Of a DNA stretch of 36,199 bases, positions 7,250 to 14,210 are shown piece after piece. Both the position numbers and the translations under genes were made by a program. Source of the stretch: an uncultured bacterium (GTDB lineage Bacteria; Bacillota_I; Bacilli_A; RF39; UBA660); assembly GCA_949292245.1 (NCBI GenBank), contig CASEYV010000001.1, positions 247,313 through 283,511 of the forward strand, read 5' to 3'. The notes below the pieces were generated by a model. It was not told the origin of the DNA. It was given only the letters and a program-made list of their open reading frames with translations, and did not search any database. Positions within the stretch are counted from its first letter, which is position 1. Each line of letters opens with the position of its first letter.

Positions 7250-8872
7250 ATGACACAGATTTTATTAGAAAAATATTTAGCTTCTCAATTTAAGTTTGGT
7301 TTTGAACTTGAAGCAATGGTTGAAGATGCTTTGATTGATTTTTCTGATGATTATCATGATGAAGTCGATTATGATTCATTAAATGAAGCAATAAAAGAAG
7401 AAATATCAACCGCTTTTAATTTTTCTGAAGATGAAATAGAAATTAAATACGATGGTTCATTAGAACCTAGTAATAGATTTGATTATGCGTTTGAATGGGC
7501 AACACCAACAATGCAATTTACACCAGAAAATTTAAAAAGAAGTATTCATGGGTTGGATTATTTAATGAATCATAATTTTTATACTAATGAATCTTGTGGT
7601 TTTCATGTTCATTTATCTTTTCCTAACATAACTGACCAAGATGTTATTTGGATAATTTCAAAATTATCCATTGATAAACCAATGTTTAAAAAAATTACTA
7701 ATTTTGAAGGTTTAAATTTTTTTAATGAAGAATATGCCGAAAAAGGTGTATTTGAAAAAATTGGTAAATTAATAAATGAAGAAAAATATAGTGAATTGGC
7801 ACAATATTTTTCAACTAAAAAATATAGAATGTTACATATTCATCCACAAGGAACTTTGGAATGGAGAGGTCCTCGTGATTTCTTAGATGATTATGAAGGT
7901 ATTCATATTGTATATGATTTCTTTAAATTATTACATGAATTTGTTTCTTGGATGAGTAAATCTATATCTGATAATCATATTAATGGTATTAGTAAAGAAA
8001 ATTATTTTAAATTAGTATTTGGTGAAGATGTAAAGGTAAATGATTACATTGATAATTTTAATAAGAAATCTCGTTTTTCCAAAATGAAAAATATAATTAG
8101 TGATGATATTGAAAAAAAATATGTCAATCGTTTTATTAAATTGATGATAAAAAATAAATCAGATTATACACCATCAGTTGAAAAAATATTAAAGTTATAT
8201 ATAGATGATATGTATGCTGATTTTACATTTGCGACAAATATATTAAAAAAATTAATAGAAATGGATGATATATCAACAATAAGATATTTTTTCAATTTGT
8301 TAATTAATGAAAATAATGATTTTGGAAGTTTTTTTAATAACAATATAGAATATACATTATTTGAAAAAATAGTTGAATATTTACTTCAATTTAAAGAAGA
8401 TGAAAAATATATTTCTAATTATGTTTATAGATATTTTAGTAATCTTTCACAGGATAAAAAATATGTATTTGAATATTTCGTTAAAAAGTTCTATGATAAA
8501 TTACCATCAAATACTTGGGAAAAGATATTTCAATCATTAGGCATGATACATAAATATGGAAAATATATTATAGATGAAAAAATGTTTCCTCGTGATTTTA
8601 TTATTGTTTTATTAGAAAGAGGTTTATTTGAAAGTTCAGATGTTTCCGATATTGTTTCAAAAATTACGGATTTAGCAACACAAAATAAAAATAATAAAAT
8701 TTTTGTGAAATGTTTATATAATACTGTATATGATTTCACTAATGTATATGGCGATTTTGAAGAAAGAGTTAATAATTTAAAAGGTGTAGATAATAAGGCA
8801 TATGAATTTTATTCAAAAATAGTAAATGCTATAAAACAAATTAAAGAAAATTTAAATAGGATAATGAAATGA
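7250..8872 (+). CDS. Amidoligase-like protein, paralogue 1
   Basis: Residues about 14-225 match the putative amidoligase family (glutamine-synthetase-like COOH-NH2 ligase fold). The motifs are FGFELE (16-21), Y67-DGS-L71, E82-WATP, N113-ESCGFHVH-121 and K191-YR, then GTLEWRGPRDF (201-211). These are the metal/ATP-binding Glu, His and Arg positions expected of the fold. Such enzymes join a carboxylate to an amine using ATP. Residues 230-540 are a long all-helical extension with no motif I recognise. It is the first of three tandem paralogues, followed in the same unit by a cyclotransferase-like gene. AAGGAG precedes the ATG by 6 bases. Substrate unknown; cytoplasmic. Confidence 0.8.
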   Translation: MTQILLEKYLASQFKFGFELEAMVEDALIDFSDDYHDEVDYDSLNEAIKEEISTAFNFSEDEIEIKYDGSLEPSNRFDYAFEWATPTMQFTPENLKRSIHGLDYLMNHNFYTNESCGFHVHLSFPNITDQDVIWIISKLSIDKPMFKKITNFEGLNFFNEEYAEKGVFEKIGKLINEEKYSELAQYFSTKKYRMLHIHPQGTLEWRGPRDFLDDYEGIHIVYDFFKLLHEFVSWMSKSISDNHINGISKENYFKLVFGEDVKVNDYIDNFNKKSRFSKMKNIISDDIEKKYVNRFIKLMIKNKSDYTPSVEKILKLYIDDMYADFTFATNILKKLIEMDDISTIRYFFNLLINENNDFGSFFNNNIEYTLFEKIVEYLLQFKEDEKYISNYVYRYFSNLSQDKKYVFEYFVKKFYDKLPSNTWEKIFQSLGMIHKYGKYIIDEKMFPRDFIIVLLERGLFESSDVSDIVSKITDLATQNKNNKIFVKCLYNTVYDFTNVYGDFEERVNNLKGVDNKAYEFYSKIVNAIKQIKENLNRIMK

Positions 8873-10602
8873 GTCAACAATTAAATGAACAATTATTAAA
8901 ATCAGATTTCACTTTTGGTTTTGAGCTTGAAGGTTGTGCAAGACTTTCGGATTATAGAGAATATAGTAATGAATATGATTATTATAGTACAAGTGAAGAA
9001 TATGATTTAGAAGTTGATAATGAATATGAAATAACTGGAGAAAGAGCTAGAGCGATAGAAAATAATTTAAATAATTTATTTAATGAAAGAGCTTTACAAA
9101 ATGATATAAAATATGGCGATATTCAAAATGACTGCTCTATTAATCCTTATGGAGATGACAATTCATTTGAATGGGCTTCTCCTGTTATGGATTGCACACC
9201 AGCTAATTTTCAAAGAACAATATATATGGTAACTCATTTAGATGATATTGGTGTTTATACTAATAGTTCGTGTGGTTTCCACCATCATTTGACTTATAAA
9301 GGTATAACGGAAAGAGATATTATTTGGATATATTTAAGTTTATGTATGGATAATGAATTTCGTCATAAAATGACTTATTTAGGCGATATTGATATGAATA
9401 GTACTTGGGCTCCAACATCAGATTTAGATGATATCAGAGATTCAATAATAAAAAAAGATTGGAAAAGATTATTATCAAAATTAAATGATGAAAAATATCG
9501 TCAATTTCGTATTCACCCTTATGGAACTATTGAATGGAGAGGACCTCGTGATTTCTTGAATGACCAAAATATCGAAGTAATAAAATCTTTTTATAAAAAA
9601 TTCAATTATTATATTAATAAAATAATTGAATATCAAGCAAGAGATACAATTTTCGATACTGATATAACAAAAGATGAATTATTTTCTGCATTAACAAAAG
9701 CAAAAGAATCAGATGAAAAATACAATAAAGATAGAGAATTAGAATTCTTATATAGAACTCATGGATATAATGATAGACCGTTAAATATAAAAACAGAACG
9801 TGGAACTATTATTAGTGAAAAATTGATGCATGCTATGATGCATAATCCTGAAATTTTTTATAATTTCGTTATGGAAAAAAGAAAGGGATTACAATCATTA
9901 ATTGCTAATTATGAATATAATTTTGTTGATATATTAGATAAATTATATGAAATGGGTGTTTCAAATGAAAAACAATTTGCAGAAAACTTATTTCAATTAT
10001 TAACATCAGTATATGGTGGAAATATAACAAAAGCATATAATAGTTTAAGAGAATTTAAAGTATATATCGATGAAAGTGTAATTTTAGATAATCTTACAAC
10101 TAAATTAAATAACGGAGAAATATATCTATATGATTTTATTAATACTTTAAATAGAAGTGATATATTATTAGATGCTAGAAGATTTTATCAACTTATATAT
10201 TCTCAAATTGATAATAGTGAATCTTGGAATGGGTTTACATATGAAATGATATTGATTTATATTTTTAATCATTATAGATATGAAGAAGAACTATTTTTAA
10301 AACTTAATTTAATGATTTTAAAAATTGCTTATAAAAATAATTTCTTATTATCAGCTCCGTCTTCCTCATATTATGAATCAGCAATGTCAGACTTTCCAAA
10401 TGATATAAAAACCATTTGGAATAATAGAATTATTGGAGCATTATTTGAAAAACCACAATTATATTCTTTTGCATCATTTATTATCAATACTGATAATTTA
10501 GATTTAAAAGCTCTTATTGCTTTGTGTTCAAGATATGATAAAATTTTTGCAAAATTAGATACAGATATTAGATTTAAAATTAAAAATTATGTTAAGGATT
10601 AA
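8869..10602 (+). CDS. Amidoligase-like protein, paralogue 2
   Basis: This 577-residue protein is a diverged copy of its neighbours. The amidoligase motifs are kept: FTFGFELEG near residues 15-23, DCSI in place of the usual DGSL, FEWASP, NSSCGFHHH, and KYRQFRIHPYGTIEWRGPRDF. It has an inserted acidic, Tyr-rich segment after the first motif (about residues 25-55). A long helical C-terminal region follows, again without recognised motifs. The start overlaps the previous stop as ATGA. The D-C-S variant changes a loop residue but leaves the acid. Substrate unknown; the three copies may form a hetero-oligomer or act on successive substrates, which is inference. Confidence 0.8.
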   Translation: MSQQLNEQLLKSDFTFGFELEGCARLSDYREYSNEYDYYSTSEEYDLEVDNEYEITGERARAIENNLNNLFNERALQNDIKYGDIQNDCSINPYGDDNSFEWASPVMDCTPANFQRTIYMVTHLDDIGVYTNSSCGFHHHLTYKGITERDIIWIYLSLCMDNEFRHKMTYLGDIDMNSTWAPTSDLDDIRDSIIKKDWKRLLSKLNDEKYRQFRIHPYGTIEWRGPRDFLNDQNIEVIKSFYKKFNYYINKIIEYQARDTIFDTDITKDELFSALTKAKESDEKYNKDRELEFLYRTHGYNDRPLNIKTERGTIISEKLMHAMMHNPEIFYNFVMEKRKGLQSLIANYEYNFVDILDKLYEMGVSNEKQFAENLFQLLTSVYGGNITKAYNSLREFKVYIDESVILDNLTTKLNNGEIYLYDFINTLNRSDILLDARRFYQLIYSQIDNSESWNGFTYEMILIYIFNHYRYEEELFLKLNLMILKIAYKNNFLLSAPSSSYYESAMSDFPNDIKTIWNNRIIGALFEKPQLYSFASFIINTDNLDLKALIALCSRYDKIFAKLDTDIRFKIKNYVKD

Positions 10603-10604
10603 AT

Positions 10605-12344
10605 ATGATGGATAATTCATTACTTTTAGAAAGAAAATTAACTTCAGAATTTACATTCGGCTTTGAATTAGAAGCATATGCAGATGATTATGTTAATGTT
10701 GAAAATCCTGATTTAGATGGTAGTGGGGTTATTGAATTTATAGATGAAAGAATTGGACCTGATGGAGATTTTCATAGAGATGGCTCATTATCAGCCGAAG
10801 AAGGTTGTGTATTAATCATTGACCCTGATGATGATATGTATATGTATGAAGATGAAGAAGTAACAAGAGGAGAATTAGAAGAATTATTTGGTGATTTAGA
10901 TAAAGTTCCATTTCAATCTTCTTTTGAATATGCTTCTCCTGTTTTAAGATTTAATCCAGAAAATATACAAAAAGTTATAAAAATGCTTTATGACGGTATG
11001 CAAGGTCATTATTTCTATACAAATGAAAATTGTGGATTTCATCATCATTTATCATTTGATAATATAACAGGTGAAGATGCTGCTTGGATTGTATCTAATT
11101 TAGCTATGGACGATAATGGTAGAAAATTATTATCAACATTTGTTACAAAAAATTATCAAGATGAGGATATTCAATATAATTTTATTACAGCTTGGTCAGA
11201 TGATGGTTATTTAGATTCTCTTAAACAAGCAATAGAAGATTTTGATTTTTCAGCTATTGTTGCATTATTAAATACTGAAAAATATTCTATATTAAATGTT
11301 CATTCAAATAATACTCTTGAATGGAGAGGTCCTCGTGATTTCTTAAATTCACAGATGAGAAATCAAATTGTTGATTTTTATAAACAATTATGGAAATTTG
11401 TTAATTGGATGATAAATGTATTAGATAAAAAAGAAATCAACGGCATGGATAAAAATTTATATATTAAAAATATTTCTTCTGCTGGTGGTGCTAGACCGAT
11501 TGAAACTTTTCCAAGATTTAAAGTTAATAGAAATGAATTATTGGATAATGATACATTGATGGAATTAGTTGATAAAATATCTAATGACCCAAAAATTTTA
11601 TTGAATATGACATCTAATAAAAGAATATTAGACCAAATAATTCAAAAATTATTTAATAGTAGCAAATTAGGTAGAGTAATTAATTCATTATATGATTCTT
11701 TGGATATTGTTCCTGGAACTATTGCTGATATTTCTTACAAATATATACCAGCTGTTATGTATAAAAGAGCGTCATCTGATGCTGTATTTAATACATCTGA
11801 AAGAACATTAAAAAGATTGGTATCAACAAGATATGGTATAGATGATGTTCCATTGTGTGATAGAATAGCTTATTTAGTTCCTCAAATGTCAACTAATTTA
11901 TTATCATCGATTGATAGTGATTTAATAGTTGATATTATTGATAAATCTCAATATAAATTATTAGACTTTTTATTTGGATATTTAAATGATGAACAAGCAT
12001 CTTTAATGATAAGGAATGCCTTGGATAATTATTCACAAAATATTGATATTGAAAAAATATATAATAATTTACCAAATAATAGTTTAAAATCAGAAATTAA
12101 AGAATATTTTAAGAAAAAAATTATTGACAAACCATTTTATATAAAGTATATTGAATCATCAGATATAGATAATTATACTTTAATTTCTATTATCGGCTAT
12201 GCGATGCGTAGAGGAGATTTCGATAAAGTAAAAGAATTTTTAATTTCTACTGGTAAAGTTTCAAAGAAAAAAATAGAAGAAATGGAAAATTATTTTACAA
12301 AATATTATGAACATGATTTAAACGATGAAATAGAACAATTTTAG
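10605..12344 (+). CDS. Amidoligase-like protein, paralogue 3
   Basis: Third 579-residue copy. The motifs are FTFGFELEA near residue 16, RDGSLS, FEYASP, NENCGFHHHLS, and KYSILNVHSNNTLEWRGPRDF. The K-Y-R of the other two copies is K-Y-S here, so one conserved basic residue is lost, while the E-x-R of EWRGPRDF stays. A very acidic insert (residues about 28-95, including an E/D-only run) separates the first two motifs. The C-terminal 330 residues are helical. AAGGA lies 6 bases before the first of two adjacent ATG codons. It follows paralogue 2 after 2 bases, clearly one transcript. Whether all three copies are active cannot be told from sequence. Confidence 0.8.
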   Translation: MMDNSLLLERKLTSEFTFGFELEAYADDYVNVENPDLDGSGVIEFIDERIGPDGDFHRDGSLSAEEGCVLIIDPDDDMYMYEDEEVTRGELEELFGDLDKVPFQSSFEYASPVLRFNPENIQKVIKMLYDGMQGHYFYTNENCGFHHHLSFDNITGEDAAWIVSNLAMDDNGRKLLSTFVTKNYQDEDIQYNFITAWSDDGYLDSLKQAIEDFDFSAIVALLNTEKYSILNVHSNNTLEWRGPRDFLNSQMRNQIVDFYKQLWKFVNWMINVLDKKEINGMDKNLYIKNISSAGGARPIETFPRFKVNRNELLDNDTLMELVDKISNDPKILLNMTSNKRILDQIIQKLFNSSKLGRVINSLYDSLDIVPGTIADISYKYIPAVMYKRASSDAVFNTSERTLKRLVSTRYGIDDVPLCDRIAYLVPQMSTNLLSSIDSDLIVDIIDKSQYKLLDFLFGYLNDEQASLMIRNALDNYSQNIDIEKIYNNLPNNSLKSEIKEYFKKKIIDKPFYIKYIESSDIDNYTLISIIGYAMRRGDFDKVKEFLISTGKVSKKKIEEMENYFTKYYEHDLNDEIEQF

Positions 12345-12356
12345 TTGAGTTAAAAA

Positions 12357-12725
12357 ATGGTCAATATTTACGGTTTTTGGATTTCTCCGTTAGGAGAAAT
12401 CCATACTATTTTTAATGACTTTGGTCATAAACAATTTATGGAACAACTTTTAAATAAAAAAATTGATTCCGAAGTTTCTGAAGAAAATTCTTTATTTGAT
12501 GAAGGTTGGATTAGAATAGTAAATACACAGCAAACATTAATGGTAAATTATAGGTGCATTACTTCTAATAAACAACTATCTGCTATTAAGTTAATTGAAG
12601 AACAATTAAATAAAGATGGATATTTTCATAATAATTATATATTAGATTACGGTTATGACTATCATTTCTTCGATTCTTTGGATAAATTAATTAGAAGAAT
12701 TAGAGAAAGGCTTTATGATGTCTAA
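12357..12725 (+). CDS. Hypothetical protein in amidoligase operon, 122 aa
   Basis: A 122-residue protein beginning MVNIYGFWISPLGEIHTIFN, with a later GWIRIVN strand and a basic C-terminus (RRIRERL). The FWISP-x-GEI opening followed by a conserved GH and GWIR is, from memory, shared by small phage proteins of unknown function. Its place between the third amidoligase and the cyclotransferase-like gene, overlapping the latter by 11 bases, suggests a linked role, but nothing in the sequence shows a reaction. Confidence 0.7.
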   Translation: MVNIYGFWISPLGEIHTIFNDFGHKQFMEQLLNKKIDSEVSEENSLFDEGWIRIVNTQQTLMVNYRCITSNKQLSAIKLIEEQLNKDGYFHNNYILDYGYDYHFFDSLDKLIRRIRERLYDV

Positions 12726-13143
12726 TAATGCAGAAAATGAATATATCTATGTAATGGTATATGGAACATTAATGCGTGGTCAATATAATAACGGATATAT
12801 GGATTTAGCACAAGCTATTTATGTTGATGATGTAGTTTCTGATTTATCAGAATATAGAATGGTTGGTGTTAGTAATTCTTTTCCTGGTATTGTTGCAGGT
12901 GATAAAAAATTTGAAGGAGAATTATTTAAAGTTACAGCTAGTGATGTAGTTCATTATTTAGATAAATTGGAAGGATATCCTTATATGTATGATAGAGGAT
13001 TTATTACAGTTAAATCTAAAACATCAAATATGAAATATACTGCATTGGTATATTTTTTAACACCTATGTTTATTAAAGAAACTAAGTTAGATTTAGTTTC
13101 TCCGTATATTACATTAAAAAATGATGTATATAAATGGAATTAG
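12715..13143 (+). CDS. Gamma-glutamylcyclotransferase-like (AIG2/GGCT) protein
   Basis: The 142-residue protein shows the GGCT fold signatures: V-YGTLMRGQYNN at residues 15-26 (substrate-binding loop) and LDKLEGYPYMYDR at 82-94. E86 sits where the catalytic glutamate of the family lies. Family members cleave gamma-glutamyl amides by cyclising the glutamate to 5-oxoproline. In published genomic surveys, AIG2-like genes are neighbours of amidoligases, so this protein could remove or trim what the three upstream ligases attach. AAAGG at 12706-12710 is 4 bases from ATG 12715 and 7 bases from ATG 12718; the latter may be the true start. The gene ends just before the tmRNA region. Confidence 0.85.
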   Translation: MMSNNAENEYIYVMVYGTLMRGQYNNGYMDLAQAIYVDDVVSDLSEYRMVGVSNSFPGIVAGDKKFEGELFKVTASDVVHYLDKLEGYPYMYDRGFITVKSKTSNMKYTALVYFLTPMFIKETKLDLVSPYITLKNDVYKWN

Positions 13144-13280
13144 GAACTGGTGGTAATCCAAGTAATTTACGAGAAACACATATTCATACAAATTCATTTA
13201 AATCAAGTTCTCGCATCGAGTTATTGTTGTTCAAATTAGCACGGGAATTATTATTGCTTATAACTGTATTTATGTCCTAA
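13134..13280 (+). CDS. Possible 48-aa peptide overlapping the cyclotransferase gene
   Basis: An open frame from ATG 13134 to TAA 13278-13280 fills the space between the cyclotransferase-like gene and the tmRNA promoter. The peptide starts MELGTGGNPSNLRETHIH and ends with a leucine-rich segment (IELLLFKLARELLLLITVF) that could be a membrane or amphipathic helix. There is no good ribosome binding site, and it uses CGC, CGG and GAG codons that are rare in its neighbours. It could be a real small gene or a chance frame. Confidence 0.3.
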   Translation: MELGTGGNPSNLRETHIHTNSFKSSSRIELLLFKLARELLLLITVFMS

Positions 13281-13289
13281 ATTATTTTA

Positions 13290-13320
13290 TTGACAATTAA
13301 AATAAAATAGTTTATAAATA
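13290..13320 (+). promoter_or_regulatory. Sigma70-like promoter of the tmRNA gene, overlapping a T4-late-like box
   Basis: TTGACA (13290-13295), a 17-base spacer and TATAAA (13313-13318) form a near-consensus sigma70 promoter about 5 bases before the expected RNA start near 13325. The same -10 box reads TATAAATA (13313-13320), so it could also serve as a T4-type late promoter. Confidence 0.8.
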
Positions 13321-13324
13321 ATTT

Positions 13325-13391
13325 TGAAGTTGATAGAAAACAATGAAATAGAGTTTACTGGACGTGGATGCGAATTCCACCTGCTTCACCA
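13325..13391 (+). ncRNA. tmRNA acceptor piece (T-arm and CCA end)
   Basis: The T stem GTGGA/TCCAC (13364-13368 with 13376-13380) encloses the loop TGCGAAT. The second loop base is G where tRNAs almost always have T. CTGCTTC, A and CCA follow directly. The upstream part contains GAAAT and TTTACT, which can pair with the coding piece. The 5' end is set by the promoter and is approximate. Confidence 0.9.
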
Positions 13392-13475
13392 ATGGAGATA
13401 AACTGTTAGCCACAGGTATATAGAAAAGGTGTGCACACCGAATTGGTGCAATTCCAATAATCTCCTTATTTTTAT
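13392..13475 (+). ncRNA. Intervening segment between the two tmRNA pieces
   Basis: These 84 bases should be removed from the precursor. GGAGAT (13394-13399) pairs with ATCTCC (13460-13465), closing a structured loop that holds the self-complementary GGTGTGCACACC and a GAATT/AATTC hairpin. This would hold the two pieces together during processing. Confidence 0.75.
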
Positions 13476-13673
13476 GGGGCAGACAAGGGTTGACAGTGAT
13501 TAGTAAAGATTAGTTTAGATTTCCGGTGAGATACCACCGTTATCGGTTCAAATTAAAATGAACGCTAATGAAAACGTTAATTATAACTATAATGTAATGG
13601 CTGCTTAATCCTAATAGGATTGCATAATTACAAAATAGTGGGGTAACAGATGACCTTGCAACAGAATTTCTGT
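13476..13673 (+). ncRNA. tmRNA coding piece
   Basis: It starts GGGGCAG at 13476, includes the D-loop-like region, pseudoknot and tag frame, and has hairpins AATCCT-AAT-AGGATT (13607-13621, including the tag stop) and ACAGA-ATT-TCTGT (13661-13673). The exact 3' end is not fixed by sequence; the terminator begins right after. Confidence 0.85.
13564..13608 (+). other. tmRNA tag reading frame, ANENVNYNYNVMAA
   Basis: Fourteen codons from resume codon GCT 13564 to TAA 13606-13608. The tag begins Ala-Asn-Glu-Asn like many bacterial tags and ends in Ala-Ala, the core of the ClpXP degron, but has Met instead of the usual Leu before it. The frame sits about 20 bases after the pseudoknot, the normal distance. 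Confidence 0.88.
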
Positions 13674-13702
13674 AAAAAACTCCCTTTAAAGGGAGTTTTT
13701 TT
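13674..13702. terminator. Bidirectional terminator between tmRNA and minus-strand fibre gene
   Basis: AACTCCCTTTAAAGGGAGTT is a perfect palindrome flanked by an A-run on the left and a T-run on the right, so it can end the tmRNA transcript (plus) and the convergent fibre-tip gene (minus), whose stop codon overlaps it at 13701-13703. Confidence 0.9.
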
Positions 13703-14117
13703 AATTTGGATATATATAACAAATAGAATTACTACCAGTATGACGTATGACATCACCTTTTTTTAATGGAATAAACATACTGTTAAATTCTTCCCAATTA
13801 CCAGAAGAACCATATGAGGTAGCAAATAAAATATTATTGACATAAAAATATCTTCGACCTACATAACTTGTATTACCCCACCATACCCAATTATTTTCTG
13901 TTAGTGTATAATCTGTATTAGCTGGAACAGTTATTCGACCTTCTGTTTTTAATGTTGGATATTGTAAAACATAATTTTTATCTGTTAATTTATTTTCTAA
14001 TACATTAATTTTATTAGTTAATAATGATTCTAATTCATTTAATTTATCTGATATAGAAGATAATTGATTTTCTAATCCATCTATTCTATTAATATCTATT
14101 TTTGATATATCCGACAT
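13701..14117 (-). CDS. Short fibre/tip-like protein with coiled coil, 138 aa
   Basis: I start the gene at the ATG complementary to 14115-14117 (MSDISKIDINRIDG) because AAGGAG lies 6 bases upstream and a TATAAATA box falls inside the longer frame that begins at 14144. Residues 15-50 are a heptad-like coiled coil (LENQLSSISDKLNELESLL and on). Residues 60-138 form a compact, aromatic-rich beta domain (NNWVWWGNTSYVGRRYFYV, then FIPLKKGDVIR) like the tips of trimeric phage fibres. The first seven residues are shared with the other minus-strand gene of this region at 21307, suggesting the same attachment partner. Function is probably receptor contact; this is inference. Confidence 0.75.
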   Translation of the reverse strand: MSDISKIDINRIDGLENQLSSISDKLNELESLLTNKINVLENKLTDKNYVLQYPTLKTEGRITVPANTDYTLTENNWVWWGNTSYVGRRYFYVNNILFATSYGSSGNWEEFNSMFIPLKKGDVIRHTGSNSICYIYPN

Positions 14118-14133
14118 GTTAACTCCTTTAAAA

Positions 14134-14141
14134 TATTTATA
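14134..14141 (-). promoter_or_regulatory. T4-late-like box for the minus-strand fibre-tip gene
   Basis: TATAAATA on the minus strand, 16 bases before the chosen ATG at 14117. Confidence 0.45.
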
Positions 14142-14170
14142 CAAATGAAAAAGATATACATCTACGTTTC

Positions 14171-14185
14171 AATAAATACTTTTAT
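14171..14185 (+). promoter_or_regulatory. Late-like promoter motif before the first long fibre gene
   Basis: AATAAATACTTTTAT, 25 bases before ATG 14211. Bases 14172-14185 (ATAAATACTTTTAT) are identical to the motif at 33845-33858. Confidence 0.5.
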
Positions 14186-14210
14186 AAGTTTATTAAATGA
14201 GGATTTATAA

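Larger units (their letters stand above)
13325..13673 (+). ncRNA. ssrA: Circularly permuted two-piece tmRNA
   Basis: The tRNA-like 3' part (T-arm, acceptor strand, CCA) precedes the 5' part in the gene, as in permuted tmRNA genes. The acceptor stem forms between 13476-13482 (GGGGCAG) and 13381-13387 (CTGCTTC). Its third pair is G-U, the alanine identity element, followed by discriminator A13388 and encoded CCA 13389-13391. A T-arm is at 13364-13380. The tmRNA D-loop-like text GGGTTGACAGTGATT follows the 5' end. A helix P2 forms between 13354-13359 and 13502-13507. A pseudoknot (13524-13528/13535-13539 with 13530-13533/13541-13544) stands about 20 bases before the resume codon at 13564. A 14-residue tag frame and a terminator complete the gene. 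Mature ends are inferred. The RNA rescues stalled ribosomes together with SmpB (not seen here). Confidence 0.93.

Noticed and set aside
13364-13391. Part of an ordinary tRNA gene
   Set aside because: There is no anticodon arm or 5' acceptor strand upstream. The partner strand lies downstream at 13476-13482, as in a permuted tmRNA.
13540-13722. 60-codon minus-strand frame
   Set aside because: It lies across the tmRNA coding piece and the bidirectional terminator; it has no protein-like composition and is a shadow of RNA structure.
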